A DNA stretch of 59,232 nt. It comes from Thermodesulfobacteriota bacterium (GTDB lineage Bacteria; Desulfobacterota; Thermodesulfobacteria; Thermodesulfobacteriales; Thermodesulfobacteriaceae). Positions within the stretch are counted from its first letter, which is position 1; every line of letters begins with the position of its first letter. The stretch is taken from contig JAUQPD010000009.1 in NCBI GenBank assembly GCA_030550555.1, positions 1 through 59,232 on the forward strand, given 5' to 3'. Below are positions 26,312-34,438 of this stretch, piece after piece. A model generated the notes under the pieces. It saw nothing but the letters and a program-made list of their open reading frames with translations. It did no database searches and was not told where the DNA came from. The position numbers and the translations under genes were made by a program.

Positions 26312-27562
26312 TTACTCTGTTTTTCGATAGACCTTCTCAACGAGCTCTGCTGTATTTACGACGTTGAGGGCTCTAAATATCTTTTCAAAAATATCTTCCA
26401 TATCGGATAGGATGGTTTGTTTTATCTGAGGATCTAAGTCCCACCAATCCTTCTTAAAGATGCCGAAGCCTTTTTTTCTTGTCTTGTAGATAAACTGGCT
26501 CTCAGTCATATCTTCTTTCCATTCATTTTTGAGATTTACCTTTAGATAGGCATAGATTTTTTCTCTGAAATCCTTTGGCAGAGCTGGGTGGTCATAGAGA
26601 AAGTTTTGTATTCCAGTTGCCAGATGGACCTCTATGCATTCTGCTTCAGGAAATTTGTAAAAAGCCTCTTCTGGTAGGGTTGAAGCCCCGTGTTGAACTG
26701 CCCCTGCAAGACCATATTCCTCCCTTGCAATGCGTGAAAGAGTTTTTAAAACATTAAAATCAACTGCAACCTCTGCTACTCGTCCATCCGGCAAGACAAC
26801 TCCTCCATGGGTGGTTCCTGTTTGAACACTAATCTTAGAGATCCCAATCCCTCTACGGAAGCTTCTCTTAAATCCATTCATAAAGGCTCTTAACTCCTCG
26901 GGAGTACTGTTTTTTCCGCCAATTTCGCCAATTTCGCCTCCGAGATTGATAGTAATTCCCTCTGGCTCAATGCTTCTTACAAATTCAGCAAGTTCCGCAG
27001 TAACCTCATAGTTAAGTCTTTGTTGCTCATCTACGCTTTGTTTTTCAAGTTCTACGAGAGTTGAAGCATCGAGATCTATATTATAGAATTGGGCAGTTAC
27101 TGCTTCTTTAATGAGCTCCTTAAGGGTATTTTTTTCTGCTTGGGGATTTGAGAAAAAGGCACGACGGTTTAGCTGAAAATGGTCTCCCTGTATGAAGATT
27201 GGACACCGGTAATCTTCTACATAACCTGCGGTTAATATTACTGTAGCATATTCAAGAGGTCTCTGTCTCGTGTAACCAATTTCAGATTTGGCAATTTCAA
27301 AAATTACAGTTCCAACATTGAGTCGTTTAGCTACGCGGAAAATTGTGCGGGCAATGTCAAAGGTCATCCCTCTTATATTAAAGGCAGGAACAGTAAAGCC
27401 TGGAAAGGACTTGCTAAAGTGTTCATAAAGTGGGTAAATTGTCTCACCTCTAAAGCCTTGCTCATTTAGCTCCTTCTGTAGTTGTAATAGCTTCTGTTTT
27501 TTTACTTCTAAGTTCTCTTCAAATACTGCATCATAGAGTCTTTTATAAAGGCTTTCCCTCAT
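26312..27562 (-). CDS. Class II fructose-bisphosphate aldolase family protein
   Basis: The 416-residue TIM-barrel protein has FTVPAFNIRG, FIQGDHFQLN (zinc His), NIDLDASTLVE, INLGGEIGEIGGKN and SKISVQTGTTHGG in the order expected of metal-dependent class II aldolases. It is longer than typical bacterial FbaA/FbaB proteins, with an extra 100 or so C-terminal residues including WKEDMTESQFIYKTRKKGFG. The likely reaction is reversible cleavage of fructose-1,6-bisphosphate, but tagatose-bisphosphate or another ketose phosphate is possible. GGAGGTGAG precedes the ATG. Confidence 0.75.
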   Translation of the reverse strand: MRESLYKRLYDAVFEENLEVKKQKLLQLQKELNEQGFRGETIYPLYEHFSKSFPGFTVPAFNIRGMTFDIARTIFRVAKRLNVGTVIFEIAKSEIGYTRQRPLEYATVILTAGYVEDYRCPIFIQGDHFQLNRRAFFSNPQAEKNTLKELIKEAVTAQFYNIDLDASTLVELEKQSVDEQQRLNYEVTAELAEFVRSIEPEGITINLGGEIGEIGGKNSTPEELRAFMNGFKRSFRRGIGISKISVQTGTTHGGVVLPDGRVAEVAVDFNVLKTLSRIAREEYGLAGAVQHGASTLPEEAFYKFPEAECIEVHLATGIQNFLYDHPALPKDFREKIYAYLKVNLKNEWKEDMTESQFIYKTRKKGFGIFKKDWWDLDPQIKQTILSDMEDIFEKIFRALNVVNTAELVEKVYRKTE

Positions 27563-27577
27563 AGCTCACCTCCAAAG

Positions 27578-28525
27578 TTATATTTTAAGTTTTTCTTTAA
27601 TAAATTCTAACAATCCAGGCACATCGAGAGTATAATCAAGATAGAACAGATTCTCCCGAGGTCCCAGTTTTACAACATCCTTTAAAGTTGTTAAGTAAGG
27701 CCTCTCCTGATCAAGAGGAAAATCTTCGTAATCAAAATGATCTGGAAGGGAGATATACTTTTCGAGTCGTATGCCAAGTTTTTGGAGTATAGCTCTGAAC
27801 TGCAGGTTATCTCCAAGGCCTGAGAAGGCAATAAATGTAAAGCTCGATAAGTCCTTAAGGGGTTCCAGAGTAAGTGAATTCTTTACTGTCCAATTTTTTC
27901 TTGACATTTTAAAGATGGGTTTACTTTTAAAACTGAAATCAAAAGGGCAAATTTCTTGATAGGAGAGAACTATGGCATCAGCTCTCCATAAGGAAGAGAG
28001 AGGTTCCCTAAGTCTTCCAAAGGGTAAGGGCCTGTCACTTAAGTCCGAATACTTTATAAGAACAAGATCCAAATCTCTTTGGATCTTTCTATGCTGGAAG
28101 GCATCATCTAGGAACAAAAGGTCTAGCTTTATCTGGTTAATCAAATTTTTAGCCCCAAGGACTCTATCTTCACACACAGCAACTGAAACCTTAGGGTTAT
28201 TCTGGAAATAGATGCTTAGCATGTAGGCCTCATCTCCTGCAGTTTTCCAGTTCTCAAGAACCTGACAGTCCTTTAGAACTAATCTAAAGCCTTTACTATG
28301 TCTTTTGTAGCCTCTTAGTAATATGCCAACAGAGAAGTTATGAGATAAATTTTCAGTAAGATATCTCGTAAGAGAAGTTTTACCAGTCCCCCCACAGGAG
28401 ATATTACCTATGGAGATAACAGGAATGGGTAATTTTTTTGTCTTAATAATTCCCTTGTCGTAGAGGAAGTTCCTTAAATGTATTCCCCAAAGATAGGGGT
28501 TTATTAGGGAGAATAGATCCATCAA
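27578..28525 (-). CDS. lpxK: Tetraacyldisaccharide 4'-kinase
   Basis: LpxK phosphorylates the lipid A disaccharide at the 4' position in the inner membrane. The 315-residue protein has the P-loop SIGNISCGGTGKTSLTR (about 38-54), GILLRGYKR, GDEAYMLS, FLDDAFQHRKIQRDLDL near 140 and FAFSGLGD-like FIAFSGLGDN later. It overlaps the end of the upstream flippase-like gene by 4 bases, so the two are co-translated. Confidence 0.93.
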   Translation of the reverse strand: MMDLFSLINPYLWGIHLRNFLYDKGIIKTKKLPIPVISIGNISCGGTGKTSLTRYLTENLSHNFSVGILLRGYKRHSKGFRLVLKDCQVLENWKTAGDEAYMLSIYFQNNPKVSVAVCEDRVLGAKNLINQIKLDLLFLDDAFQHRKIQRDLDLVLIKYSDLSDRPLPFGRLREPLSSLWRADAIVLSYQEICPFDFSFKSKPIFKMSRKNWTVKNSLTLEPLKDLSSFTFIAFSGLGDNLQFRAILQKLGIRLEKYISLPDHFDYEDFPLDQERPYLTTLKDVVKLGPRENLFYLDYTLDVPGLLEFIKEKLKI

Positions 28526-29481
28526 GTTCTCATTTTATACAGGTCTTTCCAAAGGAAGATTAAAAAAATAAAGCCACCAATGAGGGCACTAAAATATTGG
28601 CTAATTACTCTCCAAAGTATTACAAATAGTCCTAGGTGTTCCTCGGGAAGATGGGGACTAAAGATGGGAAGGGCTCCCAGTTCTCCAACTCCACTCCCGC
28701 CAGGGGTAGGGCTAATAAAAATGGCATAGAGCAAGGGAAGTTGATCCAAGAAGACCTCAACAAAGTTTGCCTCAGGATTGAAGGCTTTTGTAAGAAAGAC
28801 GCCGATAAAAAGGAAACTAGTATAAAGAAGAAGACTCAACAGTAGGGCTTGTATGAAGGCCACTTTTTCCCTTTTAAAAAAGCTCCTACAGGTCACTAAA
28901 TAGCGAAAAAGGGTCCTCTTAAGTCTATAAAGAAAGGAGTAATTTTGAGTGTTTTTTTTAAGTAGAAATCTGTATAAAAGGTAGATAATGAGGGAGAGCA
29001 AAATTAGCGAGCCAACGATAGCAAGGAATTCCTTAGTTTGTTTTGGATCTTTAATTAGGGTCTTAATAGTTAGGGGTAGGAAAAGGATATAGAAAAAAGA
29101 GCCTGATATGGCTTTCATTGTTACAATGGTCATTATCTGATAAAATTGACCACCTTTTCGGGCAAGGGTGTAGAGAGGTAAAATTTCTCCTCCAAGGTGT
29201 GCGGGGGTAACAGTGGCACCGAAGGTGTTGGTGAAAGAGACCATATATCCATAGAAGAGCGAATACCGAATCCCTAAAGCCCGGGCAAGCACCAATAGCC
29301 TCAATGTATCAAAAGTATGATATAGTATGATGCCTAGAAAGGATAAAAAAAGGTAGCTTATATGGAGATTTTTTAAGAGGCTAATTGTGTTTTTCGGAAA
29401 GTATTTATAGCCGAGATAGGCAAAAGAAAGGAGAATAATAATACAGGTGACAAAAAGGCCATAAAGAATATTTCTTATCAT
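28522..29481 (-). CDS. Flippase-like integral membrane protein (UPF0104 / LPG synthase TM family)
   Basis: The 319-residue protein has about eight hydrophobic segments and the family signatures SFTNTFGATVTPAHLGGEILPLY (given here in part: TVTPAHLGGE) and SPTPGGSGVGELG. These typify the membrane domain shared with lysylphosphatidylglycerol synthases, members of which move lipids or lipid-linked sugars. No synthase domain is attached. Being directly upstream of lpxK, it may serve envelope lipid handling, but its substrate is unknown. Confidence 0.82.
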   Translation of the reverse strand: MIRNILYGLFVTCIIILLSFAYLGYKYFPKNTISLLKNLHISYLFLSFLGIILYHTFDTLRLLVLARALGIRYSLFYGYMVSFTNTFGATVTPAHLGGEILPLYTLARKGGQFYQIMTIVTMKAISGSFFYILFLPLTIKTLIKDPKQTKEFLAIVGSLILLSLIIYLLYRFLLKKNTQNYSFLYRLKRTLFRYLVTCRSFFKREKVAFIQALLLSLLLYTSFLFIGVFLTKAFNPEANFVEVFLDQLPLLYAIFISPTPGGSGVGELGALPIFSPHLPEEHLGLFVILWRVISQYFSALIGGFIFLIFLWKDLYKMRT

Positions 29482-29581
29482 TGCTTATCAATTATAGCAT
29501 AGCCCTAAGCTTTTAAAACCTAAAAATTCTGGTATGCTATTAAAAAGTCTCTAATTTTTTTTTTCTTTGGAGAAAGATCTA

Positions 29582-30091
29582 ATGGATAGGAAAGTACTCT
29601 GGGCACCGTGGAGAGGAGTTTATGTGAGTGAGGGAAAGCGAGATGGCTGTATCTTTTGTCCACCCTATGAGGGCATATCCCTTGAAGATAGACCTATTCT
29701 CTATTATGACGACCTTGTCGTAGTAATGTTAAATAAATTTCCCTATAATACGGGACATCTTCTTATTTCTCCGGTAAGGCATGTTGCCAATCTTGAAGAG
29801 CTTACCGACAGAGAGAGCCTTCATCTTCTAAAAATCACTCAGGAAAGTATTAAGATTCTCAGAGAAGTGTTAATGCCAGATGGGTTCAATGTGGGCTTTA
29901 ATCTTGGGAAAGTTGCTGGTGCAGGTTATCCTGATCATCTACATCTTCAGGTGGTGCCACGTTGGGAGGGAGATGTAAATTTTTTAACTATACTTTCAGA
30001 TTTACGGCTTGCTTCTCATCACTATCTACAGGTCTATGAAAAACTAAAACCCTATTTTAAGAAGCTACAAATCTCTACTGAGAAAAATTGA
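29582..30091 (+). CDS. HIT-family nucleotide hydrolase/phosphorylase
   Basis: The 169-residue protein has a zinc-binding CIFC near 23-26, NKFPYNTGHLLISPVRH, and the HIT active site DHLHLQVVPRW (H119, H121, Q123). This combination is typical of Ap4A phosphorylase-like HIT proteins. I start at ATG 29582 with GGAG nine bases upstream; an upstream TTG (29567) is less likely. The stop overlaps the leader of ppcA. Confidence 0.88.
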   Translation: MDRKVLWAPWRGVYVSEGKRDGCIFCPPYEGISLEDRPILYYDDLVVVMLNKFPYNTGHLLISPVRHVANLEELTDRESLHLLKITQESIKILREVLMPDGFNVGFNLGKVAGAGYPDHLHLQVVPRWEGDVNFLTILSDLRLASHHYLQVYEKLKPYFKKLQISTEKN

Positions 30092-30105
30092 CTTGGGGTG
30101 AATTT

Positions 30106-31590
30106 ATGAGAAAGATTCCAAGGGTTATGTCTACTCAACATCCAGACAATGTAGCTCTTCCTTTCTTTGCAGAGACTCCTGACATGTCTGGTGAGGATGA
30201 GATTCAAGAGGCCTATTATGCCTTTTCTCATCTCGGATGTGATGAACAGATGTGGGATAGTGAAGGGAAAGAGGTTGACGATTTTGTGGTAAAGAAGCTC
30301 CTCACCAAATATCCCCATTACTTTAAACAAAAACGACTTGGGGAAGAAATTTTTCTTACACTTCGTGTTCCTAATCCCGCTATAGAGAGAGAGGAAGCAA
30401 AGATTCTTGTTGAAGCCCTTGAGAGTATTCCCAGATCCATGGATGCTGCCAAGCTTTTCTATGGTGACGATCCTTCACCACCTATATTTGAAGTTATTCT
30501 TCCAATGACAACCTCTGCAGAGGACCTAAATAGAATCTACTACTTCTATAAAAATTTTATCTCTGGTAAGCAAAATCAACCCATTTACGAAGGGTCTATC
30601 ACTGTTGCAGAATGGGTTGGTGAGTTTCTGCCTGAAAAGATTCAGGTAATTCCTCTCTTTGAGGATGTAACTTATATGCTACAGGCTCATGTGATAGTTC
30701 AAGAATACTTAAAGGATAAAGAAGAACCTTATCAGAGAGTTTTCTTTGCAAGGTCGGATCCTGCCCTGAACTATGGTATGGTTTCTGCAGTCCTTGCAAA
30801 TAAAATTGCTCTAAGGAGATTAGGACAAGTTTCTGAACGCCTTGAGAAGGAGCTATTTCCCATATTGGGTGCTGGCTCTCCTCCTTTTAGAGGTAATCTG
30901 ACACCTTACACAGTGGAATATGTCCTTTCGGAGTATCCTTGTGTAGAGACTTTCACTGTTCAGTCTGCCTTTAAGTACGACAATCCTATAGAAGACGTTA
31001 TTAACGCAATTAAGAGAATCAAAAACTTTGTTCGTTATCCAATTGAAGATTTTGATGAAGATTTTGCACTGCAAATTATTGAAAAAACTACACGGGAATA
31101 TCAAAGCGTTATAGAGGAAATAGCAGGGGTCATAAATTTCCTCTCCCGATATGTCCCAAGAAGACGGATGAGAAAGCTCCATGTTGGGCTTTTTGGATAT
31201 TCAAGACAATTCGGAAAGGTATCTCTTCCAAGAGCTATCGGTTTTTGTGCGACCTGTTACTCTATTGGTCTACCTCCAGAGATAATCGGTTTTTCAGCAC
31301 TAACTAAAGAGGAATTATACACTCTAAAAGATATATACAAAAATTTAGAGATAGATCTATCCACTGCTATTCAATATTTTAATCCAAGAGTATTTGAAAT
31401 TCTTCCAGGAATTAAAAATAAAATCCTAAAAGGTCTTAATGTAATAAATGCTTTGAATCTCAAAGTAGAGACAAATCTTGAACACCGAGAAATTACGGGC
31501 AGAATCATTAAAGATCTACAGAGAGAAAATTTTACAAACCTTACTACCTTAATTACTGAAGCAGGCCATTTGAGAAGGTTTTTAGGTTAA
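30106..31590 (+). CDS. ppcA: Phosphoenolpyruvate carboxylase, archaeal type
   Basis: This enzyme makes oxaloacetate from PEP and bicarbonate. The 494-residue protein begins RKIPRVMSTQHPDN, and has DEIQEAYYAFSHLGCDEQMWD, FEDVTYMLQAH, FARSDPALNYG, GAGSPPFRG and VGLFGYSRQFG, all typical of the short archaeal-type PEPC and not of the 900-residue bacterial enzyme. I start at ATG 30106, preceded by GGGGTGA, rather than the TTG at 30088. It follows the HIT gene closely and ends 3 bases before convergent aroC. Confidence 0.93.
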   Translation: MRKIPRVMSTQHPDNVALPFFAETPDMSGEDEIQEAYYAFSHLGCDEQMWDSEGKEVDDFVVKKLLTKYPHYFKQKRLGEEIFLTLRVPNPAIEREEAKILVEALESIPRSMDAAKLFYGDDPSPPIFEVILPMTTSAEDLNRIYYFYKNFISGKQNQPIYEGSITVAEWVGEFLPEKIQVIPLFEDVTYMLQAHVIVQEYLKDKEEPYQRVFFARSDPALNYGMVSAVLANKIALRRLGQVSERLEKELFPILGAGSPPFRGNLTPYTVEYVLSEYPCVETFTVQSAFKYDNPIEDVINAIKRIKNFVRYPIEDFDEDFALQIIEKTTREYQSVIEEIAGVINFLSRYVPRRRMRKLHVGLFGYSRQFGKVSLPRAIGFCATCYSIGLPPEIIGFSALTKEELYTLKDIYKNLEIDLSTAIQYFNPRVFEILPGIKNKILKGLNVINALNLKVETNLEHREITGRIIKDLQRENFTNLTTLITEAGHLRRFLG

Positions 31591-31593
31591 TTT

Positions 31594-32694
31594 TCACCTG
31601 TCAGGATGGAAAAAATTTGGAAAGGCTAATCTCTTTCTGAATGCAAGAATAGCAAGCTGTCTAAGAAGATGATCAGCTAGGACAATTCTTGTCATGGCAG
31701 AGAGAACAGGCACGATCCTTGGGATGGCAGAGATATCGTGTCTTCCTCCTACTTGTATTTCAATAGGTTCTTTGTGGAGATTCACTGTCTTTTGGGGTTT
31801 TCTATGGCTTGGGATAGGTTTTATCGCTACACGGATGACTATATCCTGACCTGAAGAGATTCCTCCAAGCATTCCTCCTGCGTCATTTTTTAGGAAACCA
31901 AAAGGACTAATGGGGTCATTATTTTCTGAGCCTTTGAGTTGGGAGACACTAAAGCCAGCTCCTATTTCAAAGCCTTTCACTGCTCCTACAGAACAAATCG
32001 CCTTGGCAAGGTCTGCAGAAAGCTTATCAAACACTGGCTCCCCAAGCCCAATAGGCACATTTGTAGCTATGATTTCCACCACGCCACCAAGGGTATCCCC
32101 TTCCTTTAGAGTTTCTTCTATTTTTGCCTCCATTGCTTCGTAGGCTGAAGGATCTGGACAAAAGAGCCTATTTTGATACACAAAGGAAAGATTTCTCTCC
32201 TTAGCAACAATACCTCCAAGGTTTACAGTGTAGGCATGGACTTCAATTCCATATTCTTCAAGAATTCTTTTAGCAACAGCTCCTCCTGCGACCCGAGCAA
32301 CGGTCTCACGACCACTTGCCCTCCCACCACCTCGGTGATCTCTGATTCCATATTTCATGTAATAGGTAAAATCTGCATGACCTGGTCTAAAGACATCTCT
32401 TAGATGTTCATAGGCACTGCTCTGCGCATCCTGATTATAAATGATGAGTGCAATGGGTGTTCCAGTGGTTACTCCTTCAAATACACCTGAGAGAATCTCT
32501 ACTCTATCTTGCTCTTTCCTTGGGGTTTCACCCTTTGCCTTTCCTGGACGTCTTTTGTCAAGTTCTTCCTGGATATAGGCCTCATCTAAAGTAAGTCCTG
32601 GAGGACAGCCGTCTACAACCGCACCAAGGGCCTTTCCGTGAGACTCTCCAAAAGTCGTGACCCTAAAAAGGGTTCCAATCGTATTTCCTGCCAT
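31594..32694 (-). CDS. aroC: Chorismate synthase
   Basis: AroC converts EPSP to chorismate using reduced flavin. The 366-residue protein begins MAGNTIGTLFRVTTFGESHG, has GCPPGL, DKRRPGKAKGETPRKEQD, the flavin-binding HRGGGRASGRETVARVAGGA near 130 and GGISSGQDI and KPIPSHRKPQKTV later. I start at ATG 32694; a TTG three codons upstream is possible. It converges with ppcA, separated by only 3 bases. Confidence 0.95.
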   Translation of the reverse strand: MAGNTIGTLFRVTTFGESHGKALGAVVDGCPPGLTLDEAYIQEELDKRRPGKAKGETPRKEQDRVEILSGVFEGVTTGTPIALIIYNQDAQSSAYEHLRDVFRPGHADFTYYMKYGIRDHRGGGRASGRETVARVAGGAVAKRILEEYGIEVHAYTVNLGGIVAKERNLSFVYQNRLFCPDPSAYEAMEAKIEETLKEGDTLGGVVEIIATNVPIGLGEPVFDKLSADLAKAICSVGAVKGFEIGAGFSVSQLKGSENNDPISPFGFLKNDAGGMLGGISSGQDIVIRVAIKPIPSHRKPQKTVNLHKEPIEIQVGGRHDISAIPRIVPVLSAMTRIVLADHLLRQLAILAFRKRLAFPNFFHPDR

Positions 32695-32830
32695 ATCTCT
32701 CAAATCTTAGAAGCTTCTAAATTTAAAAAATTATAACCCCTAAAATGAATTAAACAACTTAGAAGTTTCTTTCGTGTTTTGGCACTATGTTTTCTTGTAA
32801 AAATCAAAACAAATACTATATTTAGTCACT

Positions 32831-33799
32831 GTGAAAGTAGACTGTAAACTTCTTCTAAAGGAAGAACTTCAACTGATAGAGTCAGCTTTGAAGTGCCATC
32901 AAATTTCTCAGCATCCCTTTATAAATGAGGTCAGCGAGTACGTTCTTTTTGCAGGTGGAAAGAGAGTGAGACCACTTCTTTGCGTCCTCTCCGCAAAGGC
33001 TCTAAATAGCTTTTTACCAGAGAGCCTTTATGAAGTTGCTATACTTTTTGAATATCTCCATGTAGCAACTCTTTTGCATGACGATGTAGTGGATGAAGCA
33101 GAATTTCGAAGAGGTAGAAGATCTGCTCGTAGGCTCTGGGGCAATCAGGCAACAATTCTTGTAGGAGATTATCTCTATGCAAAGGCCCTCAGAATTGCAA
33201 GCGCTCTCAAAAATCCAGAAATAATGGAGGTGATAACGAGAACCACGCTCCTTATGAGTGAGGGAGAAGTGCTTCAGTTACTTCATCTTGATGACACAGA
33301 AGTTAGTGAAGAGGCCTATCGGGAGATAATTTATCGCAAAACCGCAGCCCTCATTTCCTGCGCCTGTGAAGTGGGAGCATTACTTGCTGGAAACTCCGAT
33401 CGAGAGGTCTCTAGCCTTGCAAAGTTTGGTTATCATCTAGGTCTTGCCTTTCAGATGATAGATGACCTACTTGACTATACTAGTCTTGAAACCGGCAAAG
33501 ATCTTGGTAAGGATTTTGCAGAGGGTAAGATTACCCTTCCTGTTATTCTTGCCTTAAATAGAGCTACTCCCAAAGAGAGAGAAGAACTAATCTATCTCTT
33601 AAAGAAAAAGAATACAACTGGAGAGGACTTTCAACGGGCCTACTTTCTCATTGACAAAAATGAAGGCTTCATCCTGACTCATAAGATGGCAGAAGAGGAA
33701 ATAAGACATGCTAAAACCGCTCTAAAAGAATTGAAAGATTCTCCCTACCGAGAGGCCCTTTATTACCTCGCAGAATATCTACTTAACAGAAGAAAATAA
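32831..33799 (+). CDS. ispB: Long-chain polyprenyl diphosphate synthase
   Basis: The enzyme builds the isoprenoid chain of quinones or the C55 carrier. The 322-residue protein has FAGGKRVRPLL, the first Asp-rich motif LLHDDVVDEAEFRRGR (D84, D85, D88), the second motif FQMIDDLLDYT and KDFAEGKITLPVI. Trans-type octaprenyl/heptaprenyl synthases have this arrangement. The start is GTG 32831 with no clear ribosome-binding site. It is followed 3 bases later by the HAD phosphatase gene. Chain length cannot be told by eye, so the symbol is by similarity. Confidence 0.88.
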   Translation: MKVDCKLLLKEELQLIESALKCHQISQHPFINEVSEYVLFAGGKRVRPLLCVLSAKALNSFLPESLYEVAILFEYLHVATLLHDDVVDEAEFRRGRRSARRLWGNQATILVGDYLYAKALRIASALKNPEIMEVITRTTLLMSEGEVLQLLHLDDTEVSEEAYREIIYRKTAALISCACEVGALLAGNSDREVSSLAKFGYHLGLAFQMIDDLLDYTSLETGKDLGKDFAEGKITLPVILALNRATPKEREELIYLLKKKNTTGEDFQRAYFLIDKNEGFILTHKMAEEEIRHAKTALKELKDSPYREALYYLAEYLLNRRK

Positions 33800-33802
33800 A
33801 AA

Positions 33803-34438
33803 ATGAGTATAAATGAGACAAAATTATTAGTTTTTGATTGTGATGGTGTACTTTTTGATTCAAAAGAAGCCAATAGAGAGTATTATAACTATATATTAAA
33901 TAAACTTGGTAGAGAGCCTTTAACAGAAGAAGAGTTAGAATTTGTTCACATACATTCTATGCCAGAATGTCTGGAGTATCTTTTAAAGGACTATCCTCAT
34001 CTTTTGGAAAAAGCCTTTGAAATTGCAAAGGAAATTTCTTATGATAAGTTCTTTAAGTATCTCCGTCCAGAAGAGGGAGTATATGATTTCTTATCCTGGG
34101 CAAAGGAACACTATTTTATTGCCCTCTGCACTAATAGAACAACCTCAACAAGACCACTCCTGAGATTTTTTGATCTTGAAAAATATTTTCACTTTATTCG
34201 CACTGCTCTTGAGTATCCAAAGACAGATCCTCTTGCTCTTCTCACGATACTTGAGTATTTCAAAGTAGATCCAAAATCTACATTATATATAGGAGATTCA
34301 ATAATAGATGAAAATCTCTGTAGAGCCTGTAGTGTTCCTTTAATATCTTACAAAAATCCAAATTTGAATGCAATTAAAACCATATTTAGTTACAAGGAAT
34401 TAAAATCTCTTCTACAGAAAAATCAAAGCCTTTATTAA
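33803..34438 (+). CDS. HAD-superfamily phosphatase (phosphoglycolate phosphatase-like)
   Basis: The 211-residue protein has the HAD motifs in order: LLVFDCDGVLFDS (nucleophile Asp), ALCTNRTTS, a Lys in YPKTDPLAL, and LYIGDSIIDENLC. A helical cap follows motif I. Substrates of such phosphatases are varied, and phosphoglycolate is only one possibility. Its last 53 bases overlap, in the opposite direction, the end of the helicase gene. Confidence 0.85.
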   Translation: MSINETKLLVFDCDGVLFDSKEANREYYNYILNKLGREPLTEEELEFVHIHSMPECLEYLLKDYPHLLEKAFEIAKEISYDKFFKYLRPEEGVYDFLSWAKEHYFIALCTNRTTSTRPLLRFFDLEKYFHFIRTALEYPKTDPLALLTILEYFKVDPKSTLYIGDSIIDENLCRACSVPLISYKNPNLNAIKTIFSYKELKSLLQKNQSLY